From NCBI GenBank assembly GCA_001464815.1, contig LNDW01000011.1, positions 1 through 64,000 of the forward strand: a stretch of DNA of 64,000 nt, given 5' to 3'. Below the pieces are notes generated by a model. It was not told the DNA's origin and searched no databases. It worked only from the letters and a program-made list of their open reading frames with translations. Of the stretch, positions 51,607 to 60,628 are shown one piece after another; within the stretch, counting starts at the first letter, position 1, and the number at the start of each line of letters is the position of its first letter. The DNA is from Betaproteobacteria bacterium Ga0077527 (lineage in GTDB: Bacteria; Pseudomonadota; Gammaproteobacteria; Burkholderiales; SG8-41). Both the position numbers and the translations under genes were made by a program.

Positions 51607-52383
51607 ATGGACCTTCGATTGCGCGGCCAGACCGCACTGATCACCGGCGGCTCTCGCGGCATCGGGCTGGGCGTGGCCCGTTTATTGGCCGAGGAAGGTT
51701 GCGAGCTGCATCTGGTGTCACGCAAGCCGGAAAATCTCGAAGTTGCGAAAAAGCAGATCGCCGACGAGTTCGGCGCCGGGGTGACTTGCCATGCCGTCGA
51801 TCTGTCCAAGCCCGAGGCCGCAGCCAGCCTCGCCCGTGAGCTGCGCGGCGTGGACATCCTGATCAACAACGCCGGCTCGATTCCGCAGGGTGCGCTGGCA
51901 AAAATCGACCAGGCGGCACTGGAGGCGGCTTGGTCGCTGAAGCTGTTCGGCTTTCTGAACGTCGCGCGTGAGGTCTACACCGCGATGTGTGAACGCAAGA
52001 CTGGTGTCATCGTCAATGTCATCGGGGCCTCGGGTGAGCGCCCGCGCGCTGATTACATCGCCGGCAGCATGGCCAATGCCGCGCTGGTCGCGATGTCGCG
52101 CGCGCTGGGTGCGGAAAGCCCGGCGCATGGCGTGCGCGTGGTTGGATTGAATCCCGCGGCGACCGAGACCGAGCGCCAGCGTGTGCGCTGGGAGGCGCGT
52201 GCGGAAAAGGAGCTCGGCGACAGCAAGCGCTGGCGGGAACTGACCAAAGGTTATCCCTTCGGCCGGCTCGCCACCGTGGACGAAATTGCCAGCGCCATCG
52301 TGTTTCTGGCTTCAGGGCGCGCCAGCTATATCAGCGGCACCATCCTTACGGTCGATGGCGGGCGTTCCTATCGCGACAAGTAA
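51607..52383 (+). CDS. Short-chain dehydrogenase/reductase without the catalytic Lys
   Basis: A 258-residue SDR fold with cofactor motif TGGSRGIG (~13-20), NNAG (87-90) and the C-terminal GRASYISGTILTVDGG. The active-site Ser is S142 (VIGASGERP) and the Tyr is Y150, but the YxxxK Lys is Ser154 (DYIAGSMAN). The proton relay of classical SDRs is therefore incomplete. It directly follows the atypical Bug 10 gene and probably shares its transcript. It may be a dehydrogenase with altered chemistry or a non-redox member. Confidence 0.87.
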   Translation: MDLRLRGQTALITGGSRGIGLGVARLLAEEGCELHLVSRKPENLEVAKKQIADEFGAGVTCHAVDLSKPEAAASLARELRGVDILINNAGSIPQGALAKIDQAALEAAWSLKLFGFLNVAREVYTAMCERKTGVIVNVIGASGERPRADYIAGSMANAALVAMSRALGAESPAHGVRVVGLNPAATETERQRVRWEARAEKELGDSKRWRELTKGYPFGRLATVDEIASAIVFLASGRASYISGTILTVDGGRSYRDK

Positions 52384-52461
52384 TCGAGGCGTCCGCGATT
52401 CCGCGGCGGTTTGATATAGTGTTTCCACGGTTCAAAAACAAGACAACTACAGCGGTGGCCG

Positions 52462-54537
52462 GTGGCGATCAGCGCGGCAGGGGGATTCGGCGACATCGAC
52501 AATCAGCCGTGGACCACGGCTGACCTGCTTTGGCTGCTCGGCAGCCTGTGCCGCCTCCAGCGCAAGCCCTTTGATGCGGCACTGATCTCCCGCCAGTATC
52601 CGCCGCCGCATGCCCTGCATACCGTGATCGAGGCCGCGGCCACGCTGGGCCTGATCCTCGACCGTGGCCGTTTTGGCACGGACAATCCGGAACAATCCTG
52701 CATGGCCTTTGCACGTGAAGACGGGCGTGCCGTGCTGGTGGCGCGTATCGAGGGTGAGCGGGTGCTGTTTTTTCCGCTGGGTGCGCAGTCCGCGGAAACC
52801 CTTGCGGTTGATGAATTTGCAAAACGTTTCGCTGTGCAGGTTTTGTGGGTTTCAGGCGCAGCGGATGCTGATGATGCCGAAGACGCGCTGGTGCCGCCGC
52901 GCTTCAGCTTCCGCTGGTTTTTCCCCGAGCTGCTCAAGCACAAGCGCCTGTGGCGCGACGTACTGCTGACTTCACTGGCGCTGCAACTGGTGGCGCTGGC
53001 GACACCGTTATTTACGCAAGTCATCATCGACAAGGTGGTGGTGCACCAGACGCAGAGCACGCTGCTTGCGGTGGCGGCCGGGCTGCTGCTGTTCCTGGTG
53101 TTCAACGCCGGCCTGACCTGGCTGCGCCAGTACCTGGTGCTGCACACCGGCAACCGCATCGATGCGGTGCTCGGCACCACGGTGTTCCGCCACCTGCTGC
53201 GCCTGCACCTGCGTTTTTTCGAGCACCGGCCCAGCGGCACGCTGATCGCGCGGCTGCACGGCATCGAGACCATCCGCCAGTTTGTCAGCGGCGCCGCGGT
53301 GACGCTGTTTCTGGACCTGCCTTTCCTGTTCGTGTTTCTCGGCGTGATGTTCTGGTACAGCTGGCAACTGTCGCTGATCGCGGTGGTCACGGTGCTGCTG
53401 CTCACCGGCCTGAGCCTGCTGGTGACGCCGCTGCTGCGCGAGCGCGTCAACGAACAGTTCCTGAAGGGCGCGCGCAACCAGGCCTTCCTGACCGAATATG
53501 TCGCCGGCATGGAAACGGTGAAGTCGCTGCAGCTCGAGCCCCATCTTGAGCGGCGTTACAACGAACTGCTGTCGGATTTCCTGAAGGCGGGTTTCCGCGC
53601 GCGCCAGTTGAGCAACACCACCAACACCGCGGCCACCACCATCGAACAGGCACAGACGCTGGCGGTGCTTTGTGCCGGTGCGCTGCTGGTGATGCAGAAC
53701 GAGGGTTTCACCATCGGCATGCTGGTGGCCTTCCAGATGTTTGCCAGCCGCATGGCGCAGCCGATGCTGCGCCTCGCATCGCTGTGGCAGGAATTCCAGC
53801 AGGCCGACATCGCGGTGCGCCGCCTCGGCGACCTGATGGATGCGCCGGCCGAGCCTTACGCGCTGCTGCCTACGCGTGCGCCGGGCGGGGCGGGGTCGCT
53901 GCACCTGCGGGACGTGGCGTTTCGTTATGGTGAAAGTTATCCCTGGCTCTACCGCGGCCTGACGCTGGAACTGCCACCGGGCAGCCTGACCGTGGTCACC
54001 GGGCCTTCGGGCTGCGGCAAGAGCACGCTGGCCAAGTTGCTGCAGGGCTTCTATCCGGTGATGGAGGGACGCATCGAGATCGACGGCCGCGACATCCGCA
54101 ACCTCGCTGCGAATGAACTGCGCCAGCACTACGGCGTGGTGCCGCAGGAGACCGTGCTGTTTGCCGGCAGCGTCTACGAAAACCTGGTGATGGCGAATCC
54201 GCATGCCACATTTGACGAGGTGGTGCAGGCCTGCCGCTACGCCGGCATCCATGAAGTGATCGAGGCGCTGCCCCAGGGTTATCAGACGCCACTGGGTGAA
54301 CATGGTGTCGGCCTGTCCGGAGGGCAAAAGCAGCGGCTGGCGATTGCCCGCGCCTTGCTGAAACGGCCGCAGGTGCTGATTTTCGACGAGGCCACCAGCA
54401 GCCTTGATGCACAGACCGCTGAACAGTTTGCGCAGACCGTGAACCGGCTGCGCGGCCAGGTCACGGTGCTGTTTATCGCCCACCAGATTCCTGCAGGCCT
54501 GCAGGTCGATGCGCGCTTCGACCTCGGTGCGCTTTAA
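52462..54537 (+). CDS. Type I secretion ABC exporter (HlyB/LapB-like), orphan
   Basis: A 691-residue ABC protein. The N-terminal ~130 residues resemble a C39-peptidase-like domain without a catalytic Cys/His pair, as in HlyB. A six-helix membrane domain (~150-430) contains TPLFTQVIIDKVVVHQ. The ATPase domain follows with Walker A GPSGCGKST (~514), signature LSGGQKQRLAIARAL and Walker B VLIFDEATSSLD (~640). Such exporters move RTX-type proteins with an HlyD adaptor and TolC. Neither partner nor an RTX substrate lies in this window. Starts with GTG; no strong ribosome site. Confidence 0.88.
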   Translation: MAISAAGGFGDIDNQPWTTADLLWLLGSLCRLQRKPFDAALISRQYPPPHALHTVIEAAATLGLILDRGRFGTDNPEQSCMAFAREDGRAVLVARIEGERVLFFPLGAQSAETLAVDEFAKRFAVQVLWVSGAADADDAEDALVPPRFSFRWFFPELLKHKRLWRDVLLTSLALQLVALATPLFTQVIIDKVVVHQTQSTLLAVAAGLLLFLVFNAGLTWLRQYLVLHTGNRIDAVLGTTVFRHLLRLHLRFFEHRPSGTLIARLHGIETIRQFVSGAAVTLFLDLPFLFVFLGVMFWYSWQLSLIAVVTVLLLTGLSLLVTPLLRERVNEQFLKGARNQAFLTEYVAGMETVKSLQLEPHLERRYNELLSDFLKAGFRARQLSNTTNTAATTIEQAQTLAVLCAGALLVMQNEGFTIGMLVAFQMFASRMAQPMLRLASLWQEFQQADIAVRRLGDLMDAPAEPYALLPTRAPGGAGSLHLRDVAFRYGESYPWLYRGLTLELPPGSLTVVTGPSGCGKSTLAKLLQGFYPVMEGRIEIDGRDIRNLAANELRQHYGVVPQETVLFAGSVYENLVMANPHATFDEVVQACRYAGIHEVIEALPQGYQTPLGEHGVGLSGGQKQRLAIARALLKRPQVLIFDEATSSLDAQTAEQFAQTVNRLRGQVTVLFIAHQIPAGLQVDARFDLGAL

Positions 54538-54641
54538 ATCCTAGTCACACGGCATCCGTTCCAGAACGTGGCGGTAATCATGCGGTCTTGCGCCGCTGGT
54601 GTGACAATGGCGCTCCCGACGAACAGGCATGAGCAAGCAGC

Positions 54642-57332
54642 ATGAACAACACCATGAAATTCCGCAGCGAACTGACCGCCGCCGGCGAGCGTTACGCCTA
54701 CTGTGACCTGCGCGCACTGGCGCGTGAACCGGGTCTGTCCGGTCTTGAGGCACTGCCGTTCACGCTGCGCATCCTTGCCGAAAATGTGGCGCGCCACCTG
54801 GATGCCGCCGATGTTGAGCCGGTGATGCTTGAAAGGCTGGCGCGTGGCGAGCGCGGCTTTGAAATCCCGTACCGCCCGGCGCGGGTGCTGTTGCAGGATC
54901 TGCTTGGCGTGCCGGTGATGGCGGACCTTGCCGCGCTGCGTGATGCGGTGGCCGCGGCAGGTGGTGACCCGCGGCAGGTGAATCCGGCGATCCCGGTGGA
55001 TTTTGTGGTCGACCACTCGCTGATCGCCGATGTCTCGGGCTCAGCGGACTCGGCACGGCGCAATTCCGAAATCCAGTTCCAGCGCAACCGCGAGCGTTTT
55101 GCCTTCCTCGCCTGGTGCCAGCAGGCTTTCGACAATTTTCGCGTGGTGCCGCCGGACAGCGGCATCGTGCACCAGATCAATCTGGAGCGGTTGGCGCGTG
55201 GTGTGTGGACGCGTGAACAATCAGGGACGTTGCCACTGGCCTATCCCGACACGCTGGTGTGCAACGACAGCCATACACCGATGGTCAGCGGCATCGGCGT
55301 GCTCGGTTGGGGCGTCGGCGGCATCGAGGCCGAGGCTGCGATGCTCGGTCGCGCGCTGTCGATGCGTGTGCCCGAGGTGCTGGGGGTGCGGGTCACGGGT
55401 GAATTGCCGCCCGGTGCCACTGCCACCGACCTGGTGCTGACCGTGACCGAATTGCTGCGCAAGACCGGTGTGGTCGGCAAGCTGGTCGAGTTCTACGGGC
55501 CGGGGCTGGAACACATGCCGGTGGCCGACCGCGCGACGCTGGCGAACATGGCGCCCGAGTACGGCGCGACCTGCGTCTACTTTCCCTTTGACCGCTTGTG
55601 CCTCGACTACATGGCCTTTACCGGCCGCGAGCCGGCCACGCTGGCGCTGGTCGAGGCCTATGCCAGGGCGCAGGGCCTGTGGCGCGATGCCGATACGCCG
55701 GCGCCGTGCTTCGATGCCACGATCGAGCTTGACCTCGGCAAGGTCGAACGCTGCATCGCCGGTCCGCGGCGGCCGCAGGAACGTATCGCGCTGCCGGACG
55801 CCGCAAAGCAGTTTGCTGCCGACCTGCCGACGCTGGCTCGCGACAAACGCAATACGCCTTTGCAGCAGGTGGCGGTGGCGGGGCGCGACCATGGCCTCAG
55901 CGACGGCGACGTGGTGATCGCGGCGATCACCAGCTGCACCAACACCTCCAATCCGGCGAACATGATTGCCGCCGGCCTGCTCGCGCGCAACGCGGCGGCG
56001 CAGGGCCTGCGTGCGCAGCCCTGGGTCAAGACCTCTTTTGCGCCGGGTTCCAAGGTGGTGATGGCCTATCTCGAACGCGCCGGCCTTGTTGCACCGCTGG
56101 AGGCGCTGGGTTTCCATCTCACCGGTTTCGGCTGTACCACCTGCAACGGCAATTCCGGGCCGCTCGATGCCGGCATCGAAGAGGCGATCCGCGAGCATGA
56201 GCTGGTGTCGGTGGCGGTGATTTCCGGCAACCGCAATTTCGAGGGCCGCGTGCATCCGCATGCGCGGGCGGCCTACCTCGCTTCCCCGCCGCTGGTGGTG
56301 GCCTATGCCATCGCCGGCAGCATGCGGCGCGATCTCGATGCCGAGCCACTGGGCACAGACAGAGATGGCAAGCCATTGTTTTTGAAGGATATTTGGCCGT
56401 CCCCGGAGGCAGTGGCGCAAACCCTCGCGCAATGCCTGAGCCCGGCGCTGTACCGTGACAGCTATGCCCGCCTGTTCGAGGGCAGTGCCGAGTGGCGCGC
56501 GCTGCGCGGCGAGGCCAGCGACTGTTACGACTGGAAACCGGCGAGCACCTTCCTGCGCCGGCCGCCATTTTTCGATGGCGTGCCGGTGCAGCCGCGGCCG
56601 CTGCAGGCGCTCACCGGCCTGCGCGCGTTGGCGGTGCTGGGTGACATGGTCACCACCGACCATCTTTCGCCGAACAACACCATTGCCGCGAGCAGTGTTG
56701 CCGCGCGCTACCTAGGCGAACAGGGCGTGCAGGCGGCGGATTTCCAGACCTATGGCTTCCGCCGCGGTAACCATGAGGTGGCGATTCGCGGCACCTTTGC
56801 CTCGGGCCGCCTGCGCAATGCGCTGGCGCCCGGCCGCGAGGGGCCGTGGACCACGCTGCAGCCCGAGGGTGAAGTGCTGCCGATTTTTGATGCCGCCGAG
56901 CGCTACCGCAGCCGCGGCGTGCCGCTGGTGGTGTTCGCCGGCCGCGAATACGGCGCGGGATCCTCGCGCGACTGGGCGGCGAAGGGGCCGGCGCTGCTGG
57001 GCGTGCGCCTGGTGGTGGCGGAGAGCTTCGAGCGCATTCACCGCGCCAACCTCGTCGGCATGGGTGTGCTGCCGGTGGAACTGGTCGGGCTGCGCTGTGC
57101 GGATCTTGGACTCGACGGCCGCCAGACCTTCGACCTGGCCGGCGCCGGCGACCGCCTGCAGCCGGGCGCAATGCTGGCGCTGGTGATCATCGGCAGCGAC
57201 GGGTCGCGGCGCGAAATCGCGGTGAAGTGCCGCATCGATACCGAGGAGGAACTGCAGTTTTACCGCCATGGCGGGCTGCTGCCCTGCGTCTATCGCGAGC
57301 TGATCGGGCGCCGGGCCCCTAAGGCGGCGTGA
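54642..57332 (+). CDS. acnA: Aconitate hydratase A family protein
   Basis: An 896-residue aconitase that interconverts citrate, cis-aconitate and isocitrate, or a related methylated acid, with a 4Fe-4S cluster. Ligands are C432 (ITSCTNTSNP), C498 and C501 (GCTTCNGNSG). Other family blocks are VCNDSHTPMVSGIGVLGWG, the swivel domain with TTDHLSPNNTI, and GREYGAGSSRDWAAKGP near the C-terminus. Full AcnA length. The start at 54642 lacks a strong ribosome site; MKFRSE at 54654 is an alternative. It lies upstream of a second, LeuC/LeuD-type hydratase; it could be the housekeeping enzyme or part of the tricarboxylate pathway here. Confidence 0.87.
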   Translation: MNNTMKFRSELTAAGERYAYCDLRALAREPGLSGLEALPFTLRILAENVARHLDAADVEPVMLERLARGERGFEIPYRPARVLLQDLLGVPVMADLAALRDAVAAAGGDPRQVNPAIPVDFVVDHSLIADVSGSADSARRNSEIQFQRNRERFAFLAWCQQAFDNFRVVPPDSGIVHQINLERLARGVWTREQSGTLPLAYPDTLVCNDSHTPMVSGIGVLGWGVGGIEAEAAMLGRALSMRVPEVLGVRVTGELPPGATATDLVLTVTELLRKTGVVGKLVEFYGPGLEHMPVADRATLANMAPEYGATCVYFPFDRLCLDYMAFTGREPATLALVEAYARAQGLWRDADTPAPCFDATIELDLGKVERCIAGPRRPQERIALPDAAKQFAADLPTLARDKRNTPLQQVAVAGRDHGLSDGDVVIAAITSCTNTSNPANMIAAGLLARNAAAQGLRAQPWVKTSFAPGSKVVMAYLERAGLVAPLEALGFHLTGFGCTTCNGNSGPLDAGIEEAIREHELVSVAVISGNRNFEGRVHPHARAAYLASPPLVVAYAIAGSMRRDLDAEPLGTDRDGKPLFLKDIWPSPEAVAQTLAQCLSPALYRDSYARLFEGSAEWRALRGEASDCYDWKPASTFLRRPPFFDGVPVQPRPLQALTGLRALAVLGDMVTTDHLSPNNTIAASSVAARYLGEQGVQAADFQTYGFRRGNHEVAIRGTFASGRLRNALAPGREGPWTTLQPEGEVLPIFDAAERYRSRGVPLVVFAGREYGAGSSRDWAAKGPALLGVRLVVAESFERIHRANLVGMGVLPVELVGLRCADLGLDGRQTFDLAGAGDRLQPGAMLALVIIGSDGSRREIAVKCRIDTEEELQFYRHGGLLPCVYRELIGRRAPKAA

Positions 57333-57457
57333 ACCACTTCCTTGCCGGGCTCATATGGTGAACAGCGGCTGCGGTTGAGCCAGCCCCGCGGGTTAAAATC
57401 CAACGCTTTGCCGCCGGGCCGGATCCGGCGGCCGCTTTTCTGAACAGAGGGGGTTCG

Positions 57458-58753
57458 ATGGGCCATACCATCGCCGAGAAGATCCTCGGCAACCATGCCG
57501 GCGGCACGCCGGCCAAAGCGGGTGAAATCGTCGTCGCCGACGTCGATTTTGCGATGATCCACGATGCCCGCGCCGGTAACGCGCTGAAGATGATCGAGAA
57601 GCTGGGCGCGGGTCAAAGCGATTTCAAACTGCCGCATGTGAAGCGCACCGCGCTGGTGCTCGACCATTATTCGCCGCCGCCCAACATCGAGGCCGCCAAC
57701 GTCCATGTCGAGATGCGCGCCTTCGCCGAAAAACACGGCTCGCCGCTGTATGACGTCGGCGACGGCATCTGCCACCAGGTGCTGCCCGAGGGCGGCCACC
57801 TGACCTGCGGCGACCTCGTCGTCGGCACCGACACCCATTCCACCACCTACGGCGCCTTCAATGCCTTCGGCACCGGGGTCGAAGGTACCGACGTCTCCGC
57901 GGTGATGATGACCGGCAAGCTGTGGTTCCGCGTGCCCGAGACCATCCGCATCGACCTCAACGGGCCATTGCAGCCGGGCGTGTGGGCCAAGGACGTGACG
58001 CTGGCCATGCTCGGCCGGCTGCGTGCCGAGGGCGCCAACTACATGGCGCTGGAATACGCCGGCAGCGGCGTGTCGGCGATGGCCATTGACGACCGGATGA
58101 CGTTATCGAATCACGCCGCTGAACTCGGCGCCAAGGCCGCGATCCTCGAGGCCGACGAGAAAACCTTCGCCTGGCTCAAGGCCCACGGCGCGGCGACCCC
58201 GAAACCGGTCAAGGCCGATGCCGACGCGGTGTATGCCCAGCGCATCGTTCTCGACACCGCGAGCCTCGCGCCGCAGGTGGCGCGCCAGCACCACATCGAC
58301 GACGTGGTCGCGGTGCCTGATGTGCAGGGCCAGAAAATCCAGGTCGCCCTGATCGGCACCTGCACCAACGGCCGGCTTGATGACATCCGCCAGGCCGCGG
58401 CCATCCTCAAGGGCAGGAAGCTGGCGAAGGGTGTGCGCATGATCGTGACCCCGGCTTCGCGCGCGATCTATCTCGCCGCGATGCGCGAAGGCCTGTTTGA
58501 AATTCTCACCGCGGCGGGCGCCTCGGTGGAGGCGGCCGGCTGCGGCACCTGCGTCAACATCACCGGCCACTACATCGCCGGCGACAGCCAGGTGGTGATT
58601 TCCAGCGCCAACCGCAATTTCAAGGGCCGGCTCGGCAACCCGAAGTCGGAGATCTGGATAGGCTCGGCGGCGACGGTGGCGGCTTCGGCGCTGACCGGCG
58701 TCATCACCGATGCACGCACGGTCGCCGGCGGCGACTGGCGCGCGGCGGCTTGA
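57458..58753 (+). CDS. 3-isopropylmalate dehydratase/homoaconitase-type large subunit
   Basis: A 431-residue iron-sulfur hydro-lyase large subunit. Cluster ligands are C302 (GTCTNGR), C362 and C365 (GCGTCVN). Substrate-domain sequences are GDLVVGTDTHSTTYGAFNAFGTGV and LEYAGSGVSAMAIDDRMTLSNHAAELGAK. It resembles the short LeuC-like/homoaconitase group used for diverse 2-hydroxy di- and tricarboxylates rather than leucine synthesis. The small subunit gene (58908) follows after a repeat element inserted between the two. The context (isocitrate-lyase-family enzyme, receptors) argues for catabolism. Confidence 0.88.
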   Translation: MGHTIAEKILGNHAGGTPAKAGEIVVADVDFAMIHDARAGNALKMIEKLGAGQSDFKLPHVKRTALVLDHYSPPPNIEAANVHVEMRAFAEKHGSPLYDVGDGICHQVLPEGGHLTCGDLVVGTDTHSTTYGAFNAFGTGVEGTDVSAVMMTGKLWFRVPETIRIDLNGPLQPGVWAKDVTLAMLGRLRAEGANYMALEYAGSGVSAMAIDDRMTLSNHAAELGAKAAILEADEKTFAWLKAHGAATPKPVKADADAVYAQRIVLDTASLAPQVARQHHIDDVVAVPDVQGQKIQVALIGTCTNGRLDDIRQAAAILKGRKLAKGVRMIVTPASRAIYLAAMREGLFEILTAAGASVEAAGCGTCVNITGHYIAGDSQVVISSANRNFKGRLGNPKSEIWIGSAATVAASALTGVITDARTVAGGDWRAAA

Positions 58754-58767
58754 AAATCTAAAAACTT

Positions 58768-58875
58768 AGCCACAGAGGGCACAGAGGACGCAGAGAAAAA
58801 CCGCCAGAAAGTCAGGTATATCGGCTCTGGTTTCTGCTTTTGAAGTTCTCTGTGCTCTCTGTGTCCTCTGTGGCT
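58768..58875. repeat. Dispersed CACAGAG repeat, copy B
   Basis: Ends AGCCACAGAGG (58768-58778) and CCTCTGTGGCT (58865-58875) are identical to those of copy A at 48687-48834, and CTAAAAACTT again precedes the left end. The interior differs (108 against 148 bases). It separates the large- and small-subunit genes of one enzyme, so it was probably inserted into, and tolerated within, an operon. Confidence 0.85.
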
Positions 58876-58907
58876 GCTTTTGATTTTGTGCTTTGGAGGT
58901 AATTTCG

Positions 58908-59420
58908 ATGAAACTGATTCAAGGCAGTGCACGGGTGCTGGGTGAAGAGGTCAGCACCGACATCCATTGCTCCAGCAAGTACCTGCCGGGCAAGGACACC
59001 GCGTTCATCGCGACGGTCGCTTTCGACAACGTGGCGCCGGGTTTCGCCAAAGCCTTCGTCAAGGGCGACGTGATCGTCGCCGGTGCCAATTTCGGCATCA
59101 ACTCCTCGCGCGAGCAGGCAGTGCACATCATGCATCGCATGGGCGTCGCGGCGATTGTCGCGCCGAGTTTCGGCCGCCAGTTCTACCGCAACGCGATCAA
59201 CAACGGGATGCCGGTGATTGAATGCGACGTCAGCGGCATTGCCGCCGGTGATGCGATCGAGATCGATCTTGTCGCCGGCCGTATCGCGGTGCCGGCGAAG
59301 AACATCCTGCGCACGGTGCCGCCGCTGCCGCCGGCCATCGGCGCACTGCTGCAGGCGGGCGGACTGATTCCCTTCCTGCAGAAACACCCGGACTGGAATC
59401 TCGCCGGAGCGAAGGCGTGA
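58908..59420 (+). CDS. 3-isopropylmalate dehydratase/homoaconitase-type small subunit
   Basis: A 170-residue swivel-domain subunit that completes the active site of the large subunit at 57458. It shows ARVLGEEVSTDIHCSSKYL at the start and GANFGINSSREQAVHIM, where the SSRE segment binds the substrate carboxylate. Length is right for the LeuD/HacB group. GGAGGT lies 7 bases before the ATG. The stop overlaps the GTG start of the next gene by four bases (GTGA), indicating coupled translation with the enolase-superfamily enzyme. Confidence 0.9.
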   Translation: MKLIQGSARVLGEEVSTDIHCSSKYLPGKDTAFIATVAFDNVAPGFAKAFVKGDVIVAGANFGINSSREQAVHIMHRMGVAAIVAPSFGRQFYRNAINNGMPVIECDVSGIAAGDAIEIDLVAGRIAVPAKNILRTVPPLPPAIGALLQAGGLIPFLQKHPDWNLAGAKA

Positions 59421-60538
59421 ACCTGAAGATCGAGCGCGTCGAGGTCTTCGGCATCGCCATGCCGCTGGTGATGGAATTCAAGAACGCCTACCTGTCGAAG
59501 TCGGTGGTGAAAAGCGCCGTGGTGCGTGTTACCGCCACCGGCGGCGCGGTGGGCTACGGCAACATCGACCCCACGCCCGGCTATACCACCGAGACCATCG
59601 AGGACAGCCTGCGCATGATCCGCGACCGGCTGGCGCCGGCGGTGATTGGCATGGACCCGACCAACCTGCACCAGGTCAATGCCCGCATTGACGCGGTGAC
59701 GTCGGGTTTCCTCGACGCCAAATCCACCATCGACATGGCCTGCACCGACCTCTCGGCGCGGGTGGCGGGGGTGGCCGTGCACACCTGGCTCGGCGGCGCG
59801 GTGAAGGACCGCCTGAGTTTCAATGCCTGGATCGGCATCCTGCCGCCGGACGAGGCGGCGAAGCAGACCAAAGGCTGGCAGGACCAGGGGTTCAACTCCT
59901 GCAAGATCAAGGTCGGCGCCGACATCAAGGCCGACAGCGACCGCGTCAAGGCGGTGCGCGAGGCTGTCGGCCCCGATTTCAACATCCGCATCGATGCCAA
60001 CGCCGGCTACGATGCCGACACCTCGATTGCGCTGGCCGAACTGGTGGCGCCGTACAGGCTGCAGTTGTTCGAGCAGCCGGTGCCGGCGGACGATCTCGCC
60101 GGCATGGCGCGGGTGCGCAAGGCGGCGAATGCGGTGGGCCTGTCGATCATGGCCGACGAATCGGTGCTCGACCATGCCAGCCTGATCAACATCATCCGAA
60201 TGGATGCGGCCGACATCGTCAAGGTCAAGGTGATGAAGCAGGGCGGCTTCCTGAACACGCGGCGCATGATCGCCACCGCGGAGGCCGCGGGCATCCGCTG
60301 CGTGGTCGGCCACGGCTTCGGCCTCGGCGTGAACACCATGGCCGAGGTGATGCTGGCCGCGACTTCGCACAACGTCATCGACGGCCTCGAATGCGTGGGG
60401 CCGCTGAAGACCCGGGACGATGTGGTCACGCAGAAGATGGACCAGAGCAGGGGCAGCATCGCGCTGCCGCAGGGCCCGGGCCTTGGCGTCACGCTGGACG
60501 ATGCCAAGCTTGCGCAGTACCGCTTCGAGATTCAGTAA
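59417..60538 (+). CDS. Mandelate racemase/muconate lactonizing enzyme (enolase superfamily) 2
   Basis: A 373-residue paralogue of the protein at 6510-7628. Active-site motifs are CKIKVGAD (KxK), RIDANAGYD and LFEQPV (metal Asp and Glu), MADES (third metal ligand), VKVKVMKQGG and GHGFGLGV (His). It begins with GTG overlapping the previous stop. Coupling to an aconitase-type hydratase suggests it acts on a hydroxylated or unsaturated polycarboxylate, as dehydratase, racemase or cycloisomerase. The MLE-like pattern of lysines does not decide between these. Confidence 0.87.
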   Translation: MNLKIERVEVFGIAMPLVMEFKNAYLSKSVVKSAVVRVTATGGAVGYGNIDPTPGYTTETIEDSLRMIRDRLAPAVIGMDPTNLHQVNARIDAVTSGFLDAKSTIDMACTDLSARVAGVAVHTWLGGAVKDRLSFNAWIGILPPDEAAKQTKGWQDQGFNSCKIKVGADIKADSDRVKAVREAVGPDFNIRIDANAGYDADTSIALAELVAPYRLQLFEQPVPADDLAGMARVRKAANAVGLSIMADESVLDHASLINIIRMDAADIVKVKVMKQGGFLNTRRMIATAEAAGIRCVVGHGFGLGVNTMAEVMLAATSHNVIDGLECVGPLKTRDDVVTQKMDQSRGSIALPQGPGLGVTLDDAKLAQYRFEIQ

Positions 60539-60628
60539 CAGTCATTGCCGCGGGCACCGGCAATGCTTCAGCAGCACTTACAAGCCACAACAGCGGCGTC
60601 TCCAGGGACGTGTCGCGGAGGGGGAATA

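Noticed and set aside
52415..52420. TATAGT as a -10 box for the ABC exporter gene
   Set aside because: No -35-like hexamer at the right distance; too weak to annotate.
55221..56663. A 480-codon minus-strand frame opposite the aconitase gene
   Set aside because: Same compositional shadow; no motifs, no ribosome site, and the plus strand has all aconitase signatures.
57375..57399. TTGAGC ... TAAAAT as a promoter for the LeuC-like gene
   Set aside because: The spacer is only 13 bases, too short for a normal sigma-70 promoter.
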